64,000 nucleotides of DNA, from NCBI RefSeq assembly GCF_020809045.1, contig NZ_CP078079.1:2666001-2730000 (forward strand), given 5' to 3'. This DNA is from Pseudarthrobacter sp. L1SW (GTDB lineage Bacteria > Actinomycetota > Actinomycetes > Actinomycetales > Micrococcaceae). The notes under the pieces are model-generated. The model made no database searches. It was not told the origin of the DNA and saw only the letters and a list, made by a program, of their open reading frames with translations. How positions within the stretch are numbered: the stretch's first letter is position 1; each line of letters opens with the position of its first letter. Both the position numbers and the translations under genes were made by a program. This document shows positions 45,310-53,985 of this stretch, piece by piece.

Positions 45310-46574
45310 TGCTGCGGCGCTCCCCCGGAAGCCGCCGGCTGCTCCGCCCCGGCTTCGCCGGGATAGGGGTCGTGCCCGGTGCCAACGGTGGTGTCAGCTC
45401 CGGCGATGGTGGGCTTCTCGCCGCGGAAGTTCGCACAGCATCCCGGGCGGCAGACGTCGTACCAGGGACCGAGGTCCGTAAGCGCCGGACGGTCGCTGAT
45501 GTTGTTCGCCACGGTGCGCTCGGTGATCAGGTCCACCAGGCCGTTGACGAACTTGCGGTGCGTGCCGGGCGTGGGGACGCGGGTGGCGGCAAGTCCAAGG
45601 TTGGCGCAGGTTTCCAGCGCTTCGGTGTCCAGGTCCCAGACCACTTCCATGTGGTCGCTGACGAAGCCCAGCGGCACAATGACGATGCCCTTGACGCCCT
45701 GGCCGGCCAGCTCCTCGATGGCGTCGTTGATGTCCGGCTCGAGCCACGCCACGTGCGGGGCGCCGGAGCGTGACTGGTACACCAGGGACCAGGGGGCGGT
45801 GAGGCCCGATTCCTCCTCCACGCGCTGGATGACGGCGGCCGCGGTGGCAAGGTGCTGGGCCACGTAGGCCGAGCCTTCCTCGAACTCGCGGGGTTCGCCT
45901 TCGGACCGGCCTGCCGCTTCCGCGTCCCGGGTGGGGATGGAATGGGTGGCGAAGAGGATCTGGACGGGAGCGTCGGGAGTGCCGGCTGCGGCGAGCTTTT
46001 CGCGGACTTCGGCGAGGCCTGCAGCGGTGCCTTCGATGAAGGGCTCCACGAAGCCGGGGTGGTCGAAGTACTGGCGCACTTTGTCCACTTCCAGCCGGCC
46101 GTCCAGGCCGGTTTCCGTGAGGGCCATGCCGATGTCCTCGCGGTACTGGCGGCAGCTGGAGTAACAGGAGTAGGCACTCGTGGTGACCATCAGCAGGCGG
46201 CGGTGGCCGGCGTCGTACGCGTCCTGAAGGGTCTGCGGGATGTACGGCGCCCAGTTGCGGTTGCCCCAGAGCACGGGCAGGTCGATGCCGCGGGCGGCCA
46301 GCTCGGCCTCCAGTGCGGCCTTCAGCTCGCGGTTCTGCTGGTTGATGGGGCTGATGCCGCCGTTGGCGCGGTAATGGTGCGAGACCTCTTCCAGGCGCTC
46401 GTCCGGGATGCCCCGGCCGCGGGTGACGTTGCGGAGGAACGGGATGACGTCCTCCTGGCCTTCCGGGCCGCCGAACGAGGCGAGGAGCACGGCGTCGTAA
46501 TTCTTCGGCGCCATCCGTCCTGCCTCGGTAACGGGGTTCACGGCGGTGCCCGCCTGGGGGTCCAGGGGGCTCAT
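45306..46574 (-). CDS. hemH: Coproporphyrin III ferrochelatase (CpfC, formerly HemH)
   Basis: Inserts iron into coproporphyrin III in the Gram-positive heme route. The conserved active-site histidine is in FATHSIPT. Cysteines C137 or C141 (SCYSSC) and C375, C379 and C380 (CRPGCC) near the C-terminus fit the [2Fe-2S] cluster known in actinobacterial ferrochelatases. The C-terminus has a 40-residue Gly/Pro/Ala-rich extension. At 422 residues it is longer than Bacillus HemH because of that tail. It overlaps hemC by four bases, and its own start overlaps the hemQ stop by four. Confidence 0.94.
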   Translation of the reverse strand: MSPLDPQAGTAVNPVTEAGRMAPKNYDAVLLASFGGPEGQEDVIPFLRNVTRGRGIPDERLEEVSHHYRANGGISPINQQNRELKAALEAELAARGIDLPVLWGNRNWAPYIPQTLQDAYDAGHRRLLMVTTSAYSCYSSCRQYREDIGMALTETGLDGRLEVDKVRQYFDHPGFVEPFIEGTAAGLAEVREKLAAAGTPDAPVQILFATHSIPTRDAEAAGRSEGEPREFEEGSAYVAQHLATAAAVIQRVEEESGLTAPWSLVYQSRSGAPHVAWLEPDINDAIEELAGQGVKGIVIVPLGFVSDHMEVVWDLDTEALETCANLGLAATRVPTPGTHRKFVNGLVDLITERTVANNISDRPALTDLGPWYDVCRPGCCANFRGEKPTIAGADTTVGTGHDPYPGEAGAEQPAASGGAPQQ

Positions 46575-47272
46575 GCGAGGACCTCCGCTACTTCGTCGGC
46601 GCTGATCCGGCGGCCGGTGTAGAACGGTATTTCCTCACGGACGTGGTTGCGCGCCTCGGTGGCACGCAGGTGCCGCATGAGGTCAACCAGGTCCACCAGC
46701 TCCGGGGCCTCCAGGCCCAGGATCCATTCCCAGTCGCCCAGGGCGAAGGAGGAAACCGTGTTGGAGATGACCTGGGGGAAGTCGCGGCCCAGCAGTCCAT
46801 GGTCGCGGAGCATCTTGCCGCGCTCAGCCTCGGGGAGGATGTACCACTCGTAGGACCGGACGAAGGGGTAGACGCACAGCCACTCCGCGGGCGCAACGCC
46901 ACGGGAGTACGCCGGCGTGTGGTTCTTCGCGAACTCGGCCTCGCGGTGCACGCCCATGGCGGACCAGACGATTTCCGTGCCCGCGAAAAGGGTGCTGCGG
47001 CGGATGTCGCGGATGGCCTGCTGCAGGGCCTCGGGCTTGGGGCCGTGGAGCCACACCATGACGTCGGCGTCAGCACGCATGGCTGATACGTCGTAGCTGC
47101 CGCGGTGCGTGACCCCGGCCTGGGCGAGCCGTTCCAGCAGGGCTTCGAAGTCTGCGGCAGCGTCGGCGCTGCGGATCACGTTTTCGGAGCGCTTGAATAC
47201 CGTCCAGAGGGTGAAAAACTGCTCGGCTGATTCTTCGGTTTTAGTGACAGATTCGGCAGAAGTGTGGCTCAT
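46571..47272 (-). CDS. hemQ: Coproheme decarboxylase ChdC (HemQ)
   Basis: Peroxide-dependent enzyme that decarboxylates coproheme to heme b, the last step of the route. It has the chlorite-dismutase fold. Residues H118 (KNHTP), Y135 (CVYPF) and H158 (RDHGLL) coincide in number with the distal histidine, catalytic tyrosine and heme ligand reported for the Corynebacterium diphtheriae enzyme. The ATG at 47272 gives 233 aa; upstream in-frame starts add a non-family stretch. The stop overlaps hemH by four bases. The 115-bp upstream gap holds a 21-bp palindrome at 47317-47337. Confidence 0.95.
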   Translation of the reverse strand: MSHTSAESVTKTEESAEQFFTLWTVFKRSENVIRSADAAADFEALLERLAQAGVTHRGSYDVSAMRADADVMVWLHGPKPEALQQAIRDIRRSTLFAGTEIVWSAMGVHREAEFAKNHTPAYSRGVAPAEWLCVYPFVRSYEWYILPEAERGKMLRDHGLLGRDFPQVISNTVSSFALGDWEWILGLEAPELVDLVDLMRHLRATEARNHVREEIPFYTGRRISADEVAEVLA

Positions 47273-47316
47273 GGTTACAAGTTTGCCCCCTACTACCCAC
47301 CAAGTCGAAACCAAGA

Positions 47317-47337
47317 ACTTCTACAAGCGGTAGAAGT
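47317..47337. promoter_or_regulatory. Palindrome upstream of hemQ, possible operator
   Basis: ACTTCTAC-N5-GTAGAAGT has two perfect 8-bp arms. It lies 45-65 bp upstream of the hemQ start, in a position suited to a dimeric repressor. The regulator is unknown. Confidence 0.5.
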
Positions 47338-47387
47338 GGTTAAAGTCACATCCCAGCCAAGGCAGCGTGCGGCGGGCGCCGGTCCGG

Positions 47388-48329
47388 CTATGGCTTCCGC
47401 ATCCGGAAGTAGGCGGCGCCGGCAGCAGCAGCGAGGCCCACCAGGCCCACACCGAGCCCGATCATCACGGCCTCCAGCTCCGGCTGCGACCTGACAACGG
47501 CGCCAACGCTTTGCGGGGCACTCCGGGGGACGCCGGCAGCCTGCGGCGCGCGGCCTCCGGCTTCCTGCGGTGTGGCCGCAGCCTGGTTTGCGGCCACAGG
47601 TACAGGCACTTCGGCGCCGGCCGCGGATTGGCTGCCGGGCCCGGCCTCCGCGGCCCCGCCTTGGCCAGCCGGAATGTCGCCCCCGGACGTATTTCCACCG
47701 GCTGCCCCAGCGCCATTCGCAAGTCCGCCGGGGCCCGACGTCGGCACCGGTACTGCGCCGGATGGTGCGTCCTGGGCGGCGGTTTCCGGGGTGGGGGCGG
47801 CAGGAGCCGCAATGCCGGGCTGTTGCGGGGCCGGTGACTCCGGCGACGGCACGGCTGGCACCGGAACGCTTACTGCCGGAGCGGGTGCCGAAGGAAGAAG
47901 CGGAACGTCCGACGGCGCCGGGAGGGGTATCGCCGGCAGGGGCGTCGCAAGTGCCAGCGAGTCATCCGTGGGAGCCGCGGTCACGGCCGGCGCCAGCGAA
48001 GCCCTGACTGCGGGAAGAAGCGCTGAGGGAACTGACAGGGCCGCCGGGGCGGGCGCCTGGCGTGGAACAGGAGAAGGGGAAACCGCATCCTTGGAAGGCC
48101 TGGAACCCTGGTCCTTTGCTTCCTTGCCATCCCGGTCCTGGCCGGGGGAACCCTGGCTCGCGGGGGCGGCAGTGCCTCCGGATTGCGGATTCCCTTCATC
48201 ACCTTGGGACGCCGGAACGCCTGTTGCAAGGACCAGTACCGCTCCGACTGCGGCGGCTGCAGTGCCGCGCCGGAGTCCCCCATGGATACCGGTCCGGGAC
48301 TTGAAAAGTTCGGACCTGTTGTAAGCCAT
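47388..48329 (-). CDS. Pro/Ala-rich exported protein with C-terminal membrane anchor
   Basis: I do not recognise this protein. An N-terminal signal-like segment (TAAAAVGAVLVLATGVPA, after basic residues) is followed by about 220 residues of low complexity: first charged Asp/Glu/Lys/Gly, then dense Pro/Ala/Val, then Gly/Ala. A C-terminal hydrophobic span AVMIGLGVGLVGLAAAAGAA ends RMRKP, so it would be tethered facing outward. There is no LPxTG sorting signal. The ATG at 48329 has AGGG at a 9-base spacing; two upstream ATGs are alternatives. It lies between hemY and hemQ in the same direction, in a heme operon where it has no known role. Confidence 0.75.
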   Translation of the reverse strand: MAYNRSELFKSRTGIHGGLRRGTAAAAVGAVLVLATGVPASQGDEGNPQSGGTAAPASQGSPGQDRDGKEAKDQGSRPSKDAVSPSPVPRQAPAPAALSVPSALLPAVRASLAPAVTAAPTDDSLALATPLPAIPLPAPSDVPLLPSAPAPAVSVPVPAVPSPESPAPQQPGIAAPAAPTPETAAQDAPSGAVPVPTSGPGGLANGAGAAGGNTSGGDIPAGQGGAAEAGPGSQSAAGAEVPVPVAANQAAATPQEAGGRAPQAAGVPRSAPQSVGAVVRSQPELEAVMIGLGVGLVGLAAAAGAAYFRMRKP

Positions 48330-48441
48330 AGTCATCGACCCTAGCCACATCGGAAGGGGAAATAAAAACCGGCGCAGCGCCCGGTCTCCGGGCCTGGGCG
48401 GGGCCCTAACGCCCTGCTGCCACGCTGACCAGCAGCAACAG

Positions 48442-49899
48442 TCAGCGGACCAGGTTCCGGATCTGTTCGTTCGTGTCGGAGACCACTGCTGCAAGCCCGT
48501 TGCCGGCCACCCAGCCTCCCACCACGGCCAGGTTCCCCGCCGACGTGCAGGCTTCCCGGATGCCGGCCACCCGCGCTTTATGGCCCACGGCGGCGAAGGG
48601 AAGCGACCCGCGCCAGCGGACCACGTCCCAGTCCACCACGTCTTCCCTGGTGATGGCGGCACCCAGCAGGGCTCCGGCGTCGCGCAAGGACGCAGCGAGG
48701 AGTTCCTCATCAGTGTCCGGGCCAGCGGCCTGTTCCCCGGCCCCGTCCACCCGCCCGTAGGAGAGCCGGACCACGTGCCGTCCGGGCCCGGCAGCGGCAG
48801 CCAGCCAGTCCCACTTTCCGGTGGCATGCGTCAGCGCCTTCGCTTCAATGCCGGGAGTCTGCGGCGCCACCAGGACGCCCGTGCCCCGCGGCCGGCGGTC
48901 CAGTTCATGGCCCGCCAGGACCAGCGTGACAAGCTTGACGTCCGGGCCTGCCGGCGGCCTCTTCCCGGCGATGCCGGGCACTGCGTCCTCAAGCAGTCCG
49001 ACGGCGGCCGGACCGTCCACTGCCACCACCAGCAGGCCGGCGTCGAACGTTGCTCCTGCGGACGTGACCCGCCAGCCTTCGGAGGTGCGGGCAACCGCCC
49101 CGGCGGGTGTCCCCGGGAGCAGCGTGACTCCCCGGCGGCGGAGATCGGAGACCAGGGCGGTAACAAGCGTGTGCATGCCGCCCTCCAGCCCGGCGACGGC
49201 GGAGCCCGCCTTGGCCGGAGCGGCAGGTGCGGGGCTGTCCCCCTCGAGGGCAGCACCGGCCGGCGTGCGGCGCTGGGCGGAGACGGCGGCGGCCAGGGAT
49301 CCGTGGCGCCGCAGCCCGGCGCGCAGCCCGGGTGCCACCATGTCGACGTCGAGCATCCCGGGGTCAGCGGAGTGCACGCCGCCCACCACCGGGGCCACCA
49401 GCCGTTCCAGGACCCGGGCGCCCATGCGCGCCTTGACCAGTGCGGAGACGCTGATAACGTCCGCCGCGGTCCCTAGCGAAGCCGGGAGGAGCTTATCCAA
49501 GGAAGCCCGGAGGGTGCCGATGAGGCCGAGTGAACGGCGGACTTCCGGGTCCCACGGATTGGCCGGAATCCCCAGCACACCCGTCCGTGGCAGCTCACGC
49601 GGGCCGTCCGGCAGCTGGACCCAGGCTCCGCCGGGGCGGGGCGACACGATCTTGGCGGACAGGCCCAGCTCGGCGGCCAGCCCTGCCACCGCGTCCGACC
49701 GGGTGGCGAAAGACTCGGCACCGCTGTCCAGGGTCAGGCCGGCGACCACGTGGCTGCCCACGCAGCCGCCCCATTCCGTACCGGCTTCCAGGAGCGTCAC
49801 TTGGTACCCGGCGGACGCCAGCCCGCGGGCTGACAGGAGTCCCGAGATGCCGCCTCCCAGCACCAGTGCGGTCCCGGTTGTCGCCGGCGTGCTGCCCAC
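48442..49899 (-). CDS. hemY: Coproporphyrinogen III oxidase (HemY/CgoX, FAD-dependent)
   Basis: Oxidises coproporphyrinogen III to coproporphyrin III, using FAD and oxygen. The FAD-binding fold starts at VLGGGISGLLSARGLASAG (G15-G20), and the protein ends with AVVGGWVAGNGLAAVVSDT, a typical FAD-contact helix. The 485 residues fit the family, with an Ala/Pro insertion near 225-240. It begins six bases after the hemE stop. Presence of HemQ downstream shows the coproporphyrin rather than protoporphyrin route. Confidence 0.93.
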   Translation of the reverse strand: MGSTPATTGTALVLGGGISGLLSARGLASAGYQVTLLEAGTEWGGCVGSHVVAGLTLDSGAESFATRSDAVAGLAAELGLSAKIVSPRPGGAWVQLPDGPRELPRTGVLGIPANPWDPEVRRSLGLIGTLRASLDKLLPASLGTAADVISVSALVKARMGARVLERLVAPVVGGVHSADPGMLDVDMVAPGLRAGLRRHGSLAAAVSAQRRTPAGAALEGDSPAPAAPAKAGSAVAGLEGGMHTLVTALVSDLRRRGVTLLPGTPAGAVARTSEGWRVTSAGATFDAGLLVVAVDGPAAVGLLEDAVPGIAGKRPPAGPDVKLVTLVLAGHELDRRPRGTGVLVAPQTPGIEAKALTHATGKWDWLAAAAGPGRHVVRLSYGRVDGAGEQAAGPDTDEELLAASLRDAGALLGAAITREDVVDWDVVRWRGSLPFAAVGHKARVAGIREACTSAGNLAVVGGWVAGNGLAAVVSDTNEQIRNLVR

Positions 49900-49905
49900 T
49901 TTGGC

Positions 49906-51000
49906 CTACTCCGGGGAGATGGAGTGGATGAGTTCAACAACCCGGGTGAGGACCGCGGGATCCGTCTCCGGCGGAACGCCGTGCCCCAGGTTGACCACGT
50001 GCCCGGGCGCAGCTGCGCCCGCCGCTAGGACGTCGCGGACGTGGGCCTCGAGGATTTCCCATGGCGCAGGCAGCAGGGCGGGGTCGATGTTTCCCTGCAG
50101 CGGCACCGTGCCGCCCAGCCTGCGGTTCGCTTCATCGAGCGGAAGCCGGTAGTCCACGCCCACAACATCCACACCGACGTCGCGCATTGCAACCAAGAGC
50201 TCGGACGTTCCGGTGCCGAAGTGGATCAGCGGCGCTCCGAGGTGCCGGACGTGGTCCAGGGCGCGCGCCGAGGCCGGTGCCACGTACTTTGTGTAGTCGG
50301 CCAGGCCCAGGGAGCCGGCCCACGAGTCGAACAGCTGGGCCGCCGAGGCGCCGGCCTCGAGCTGTGCCTGCAGGAACATCCCGGAGGCGTCCGCGGCCCA
50401 GTTGGCCAGTGCGTTCCAGGTTTCCGGGTCGGCATGCATCATGGTGCGCGGGCCCAGGTGGTCACGGGACGGCTTTCCCTCCACCATGTATGCCGCCAGG
50501 GTGAAAGGAGCACCGGCAAAGCCGATCAACGGCGTCTTGCCGAGCTCGGCCACGGTAAGGCGGACCGCTTCCCGGATGGGTTCCAAGGATTCCCAGGTGA
50601 GCTGCGGCAGCGCTGCCACGTCCGCAGCAGTGCGAACCGGGGTGTCCAGGACGGGCCCTACACCGGGAACGATATCCACGCCGACGCCGGCGAGCTTCAG
50701 GGGAATGACGATGTCCGAAAAGAAGATGCCGGCGTCAACGTCGTGGCGGCGGACAGGCTGCAGGGTGATCTCCGACGCCAGCTCCGGACGCAGGCAGGAG
50801 TCCAGCATTGCGACGCCTTCGCGGACCTTCAGGTATTCCGGCAGCGAACGTCCGGCCTGGCGCATGAACCAGACGGGGCGGCGTGACGGCTTGCCCCCGC
50901 GGTAGGCGGTGATCAGCGGTGAGTCTGCGGTGCGGCCATCCACCAGCGGGTGGTCTGCGGCGAGGGCGCCTGCAGCGGACGTGGCGGGGCTGGAAGTCAT
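49906..51000 (-). CDS. hemE: Uroporphyrinogen decarboxylase
   Basis: Removes four acetate carboxyls from uroporphyrinogen III to give coproporphyrinogen III. The signatures PVWFMRQAGRSLPEY, IGFAGAPFTLAAYMVEG and the late GHGVPPETDP are all present. The 364 residues are normal. The ATG at 51000 is the first family-like start; CACAAT lies seven bases before it and could be its -10, but is a weak match. It is first in the leftward heme operon, with hemY six bases downstream, and divergent from hemA. Confidence 0.96.
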   Translation of the reverse strand: MTSSPATSAAGALAADHPLVDGRTADSPLITAYRGGKPSRRPVWFMRQAGRSLPEYLKVREGVAMLDSCLRPELASEITLQPVRRHDVDAGIFFSDIVIPLKLAGVGVDIVPGVGPVLDTPVRTAADVAALPQLTWESLEPIREAVRLTVAELGKTPLIGFAGAPFTLAAYMVEGKPSRDHLGPRTMMHADPETWNALANWAADASGMFLQAQLEAGASAAQLFDSWAGSLGLADYTKYVAPASARALDHVRHLGAPLIHFGTGTSELLVAMRDVGVDVVGVDYRLPLDEANRRLGGTVPLQGNIDPALLPAPWEILEAHVRDVLAAGAAAPGHVVNLGHGVPPETDPAVLTRVVELIHSISPE

Positions 51001-51143
51001 GCCTTTGATTGTGCCCAAAAACGGCTGCAAAAGATAACGACAAAGTGTCATGCTGCAGCGCTGCCGCCGCGCCGTGGCAGGAATCACAGCCGGCGCCACC
51101 GCCTGGCAGGCCGGAGAGTTGTTCTACCAAGTAACGAAAAAGC

Positions 51144-51149
51144 TATGAT
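51144..51149 (+). promoter_or_regulatory. Probable -10 element of hemA
   Basis: TATGAT ends nine bases before the GTG at 51159, which has no ribosome binding site. Transcription would start at or just before the start codon. Confidence 0.45.
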
Positions 51150-51158
51150 TGTCCTGCT

Positions 51159-52475
51159 GTGGTTCTTTTTTCATTGGTGGCTACTCACGCCGACATCGAT
51201 CTTGAGACCGTTGCTCAGTTGAGCAACGGTTCTTCCGGGATCGCCACATCCGCCCTCTCCGGATCGCCGGCAGTGACGGGTGCGGTGGTCCTTGCCACCT
51301 GCAACCGCTACGAAATCTACGGTGAAGCCGCCCGTCCGGACGATGTGGAGGCCGCCCGCGCTGCCTTGGTGGCCCAGATCAGCGAATCCAGCGGGCTCAG
51401 TGAACCGCTCGTCTCACGCTCCTTCAGCACCCGCACGGGTCCTGAGGTCAGCCAGCACCTCTTTGCCGTCAGCGCCGGCCTGGACTCCGCAGTAGTCGGA
51501 GAGCGTGAAATTGCCGGCCAGGTACGGCGGGCACTTATTACGGCCCAGCACGAAGGCACGGCCAGCTCCGGCCTGGTCCGGCTTTTCCAGGCGGCATCCA
51601 AGACCGCCAAAGACGTGGGCGCCCAGACCGCCCTCGGTTCCCGGGGCCTTTCCATCGTTTCCGTCGCCCTGGACCTGGCAACTGATCTTTCCGAAAATCC
51701 GGACTGGTCCGGCAAGAAGGTTGTGGTTTTCGGCACCGGGGCCTACGCCGGGGCCACCATGGCGCTCCTGCGTGAACGCGGCTGCACCGACATCGCGGTT
51801 TTCTCCTCGTCCGGCCGTGCCGAAGGATTTGTCGCCACCCGCGGCGGCACGGCGCTGGACGCCGAGTCACTCCGGCCGGCGGTTGCGGCAGCGGATGTCA
51901 TGATCGGCTGCAGCGGTTCAGATACCCGGGTGGAGGCCGACGAACTGGCCGAAGTCCGGGCCAACTCGCCGCAGCCCCTGATCGCCATCGACCTTGCGCT
52001 CACCCATGACTTCGATCCCGCGGTCGGCGAGCTCGACGGCGTGGAACTGCTCACTCTGGAATCGGTGCGCCTTGCCGCCCCGCAGGAGCAGGCCGAGTCG
52101 CTGGCGCAGGCCAGCGGCATCGTCAACGGCGCCGCCCAGGCGTTCGAGCAGGAACGCGAGGTGCGGTCCGTGGATTCGGCCATCGTTGCCCTCCGCCGCC
52201 ACACCATGAGCGTGCTTGACGCGGAGATGGAAAAGGTCCGGGCCCGGCACGGCTGCACCGCCGCGGCCGAGGAAGTGGAGTTCGCACTCCGCCGCATGGT
52301 CAAGCAGCTTCTCCACGTGCCCACGGTGCGCGCCCGCGAGCTTGCCGCCAATGGCCAGCAGGATGACTACGTGGCTGCCTTGGAAGCGCTTTACGGCATC
52401 ACCGTGGAACAGCCGGCAGCTGCGGCCCCGCAGGCTGAATGCCCGGTGGACCACCGCGGCCTCGAAACCGCCTGA
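51159..52475 (+). CDS. hemA: Glutamyl-tRNA reductase
   Basis: Reduces glutamyl-tRNA(Glu) to glutamate-1-semialdehyde with NADPH, the first committed step. The catalytic cysteine is C48 in [11 protein letters not shown]. The NADPH domain has [12 protein letters not shown]. The C-terminal dimerisation helix is present. The 438 residues are normal, with a short [19 protein letters not shown] tail. It is the only rightward gene of the heme cluster and shares a 158-bp divergent region with hemE, allowing joint control. HemL, which uses its product, is at the opposite end of the cluster. Confidence 0.95.
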   Translation: MVLFSLVATHADIDLETVAQLSNGSSGIATSALSGSPAVTGAVVLATCNRYEIYGEAARPDDVEAARAALVAQISESSGLSEPLVSRSFSTRTGPEVSQHLFAVSAGLDSAVVGEREIAGQVRRALITAQHEGTASSGLVRLFQAASKTAKDVGAQTALGSRGLSIVSVALDLATDLSENPDWSGKKVVVFGTGAYAGATMALLRERGCTDIAVFSSSGRAEGFVATRGGTALDAESLRPAVAAADVMIGCSGSDTRVEADELAEVRANSPQPLIAIDLALTHDFDPAVGELDGVELLTLESVRLAAPQEQAESLAQASGIVNGAAQAFEQEREVRSVDSAIVALRRHTMSVLDAEMEKVRARHGCTAAAEEVEFALRRMVKQLLHVPTVRARELAANGQQDDYVAALEALYGITVEQPAAAAPQAECPVDHRGLETA

Positions 52476-52491
52476 CCGCACCCACCCCCAC

Positions 52492-52691
52492 GCGACCCTC
52501 TCTCACTTAATGCACGCTTTCTGGCGACCCTCTCTCGCTTAATGCGCGCTTTCTGGCGACCCTCTCTCACTCGTTTGAGGAAAGTGAGAGAGCGTCGATC
52601 AAAACGGCACGTTGAGTGAGAGAGGGTCGATCAAAACGGCACGTTAAGTGAGAGAGCGTCCATAAAAACGGCACGTTAAGTGAGAGAGGGT
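52492..52691. repeat. Inverted array of 32-bp tandem repeats
   Basis: Two and a half units in one orientation (52492-52523, 52524-52555, 52556-52571) face three and a half in the other (52583-52614, 52615-52646, 52647-52678, 52679-52691). All full units are exactly 32 bp without spacers. Seven copies share the core AGTGAGAGAG(C/G)GTCG or its complement; the other half of the unit differs between the two sides. The central 11 bases (52572-52582) form the loop of a 15-bp stem with one mismatch. It fills the gap between convergent hemA and moeZ. Function unknown. Confidence 0.9.
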
Positions 52692-52702
52692 TGCGGGGCG
52701 GG

Positions 52703-53902
52703 TCAGTAGACGGGCTTGTGGGGTTCCACCTCGCGCACCCAGGCGAGGATGCCGCCGTCGAGATGACTCACCCGCTGGTAGCCCGCTTTTTGCGCCGCGG
52801 CGAGCACGTTGGCCGAACGCGTCCCGGCCTTGCAGTGGAACACAATGTCCCTGTCCTGCGGGAGCTCATTCCACGCCTCGCCGGCAAGGATGCGCCCCTG
52901 CGGAATCAGCCTTGCCCCGTCGATCCGGACGATGTCGTACTCCCCCGACTCCCGGACATCCACCAGCTCGAAGTCCTTCAGCCCCGCTTTGCGCGAGGCG
53001 AGCATGGTGGCCAACTGGGTTGCCGTAACCGTGTGTTCCGTGTCGGACGGGGCCGCCGGGGTGATGCCGCAGAACGCCTCGTAGTCCGTGAGTTCCGTGA
53101 TGGGCGCGGCTGCGGGGTCTTTCGAAACACGGATCTCGCGCCAGCTTCCGCCCAAGGCATCAAACAGTGCCACGCGGCCCAGCAGGGAACGCCCGACGCC
53201 GGTAATCAGCTTGACTGCCTCCGTCACCATCAGGGATCCAACGGCGGCGCACAGCATGCCGAACACGCCGCCCTCGCCGCACGAGGGCACCGAGCCTGCC
53301 GGCGGCGCCTCAGGGTAGAGGTCCCGGTAGGTGGGCCCGTGCTTCTCCCAGAAGACACTCACCTGGCCGTCGAACCGGAAGATGGAACCCCAGACATATG
53401 GTTTGCCCAGGATCGCGGCGGCGTCGTTCACCAGGTAGCGGGTGGCGAAGTTGTCCGCGCCGTCGAGGATCAGGTCGTAATCGGCGAACAGCTCCAGGGC
53501 GTTGGACGCGTCCAGCCGGACGTTGTGCAGCCGGACGTCCACCAGCGGGTTGAGGGCGGCGATGGCGTCGCGGGCGGACTCGATCTTGGGGCGGCCGACG
53601 TCCGCCACGCCGTGGATAACCTGGCGCTGGAGGTTGCTGAGGTCCACGGCGTCGTCGTCGATAATTCCCAGCGTGCCCACGCCGGCCGCGGCGAGGTAGA
53701 GGAGCGCCGGGGAGCCGAGGCCGCCGGCTCCGATGACCAGGACTTTCGCATTCTTGAGCCGCCGCTGACCGAGGGTGCCGATCTCGGGGATTATGAGGTG
53801 CCGCGAGTAGCGCTCCACCTCGGCAGGGGTGAGGTCTGCGGCCGGTTCCACCAGCGGATCCAATGCCACAGGTGAAACATTTGCGGTGAATGTCGAAGCC
53901 AT
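52703..53902 (-). CDS. moeZ: Adenylyltransferase/sulfurtransferase MoeZ
   Basis: A two-domain protein that adenylates and then sulfurates small sulfur-carrier proteins. The ThiF/MoeB domain has the nucleotide loop GAGGLGSP (residues 59-66) and an active cysteine C208 (SVPSCGEGG). The C-terminal rhodanese domain (about 285-399) has its catalytic cysteine C357 in FHCKAGTRS. It lacks the zinc CxxC pairs of classical MoeB. The 399 residues fit mycobacterial MoeZ. In this genome it could serve ThiS (encoded 3.5 kb away), molybdopterin synthase or CysO-type carriers. TACATT lies five bases before the ATG. Confidence 0.94.
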   Translation of the reverse strand: MASTFTANVSPVALDPLVEPAADLTPAEVERYSRHLIIPEIGTLGQRRLKNAKVLVIGAGGLGSPALLYLAAAGVGTLGIIDDDAVDLSNLQRQVIHGVADVGRPKIESARDAIAALNPLVDVRLHNVRLDASNALELFADYDLILDGADNFATRYLVNDAAAILGKPYVWGSIFRFDGQVSVFWEKHGPTYRDLYPEAPPAGSVPSCGEGGVFGMLCAAVGSLMVTEAVKLITGVGRSLLGRVALFDALGGSWREIRVSKDPAAAPITELTDYEAFCGITPAAPSDTEHTVTATQLATMLASRKAGLKDFELVDVRESGEYDIVRIDGARLIPQGRILAGEAWNELPQDRDIVFHCKAGTRSANVLAAAQKAGYQRVSHLDGGILAWVREVEPHKPVY

Positions 53903-53907
53903 ACTTC

Positions 53908-53913
53908 AATGTA
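53908..53913 (-). promoter_or_regulatory. Probable -10 element, near-leaderless moeZ mRNA
   Basis: TACATT on the minus strand ends five bases before the ATG at 53902. Confidence 0.35.
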
Positions 53914-53985
53914 TCCCCCGGATACTGCCCGGTCATATTACCCCGCAGTAAAGTGGAAGTAACTGCAACGGAAAGTAGGACAACT

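Noticed and set aside
47388..47470. LPxTG sortase signal at the end of the Pro/Ala-rich protein
   Set aside because: No LPxTG or related motif precedes the C-terminal span; it looks like a plain membrane anchor.
52492..52691. Possible CRISPR array
   Set aside because: Repeats are contiguous with no spacers, orientation inverts midway, and no cas genes are present.
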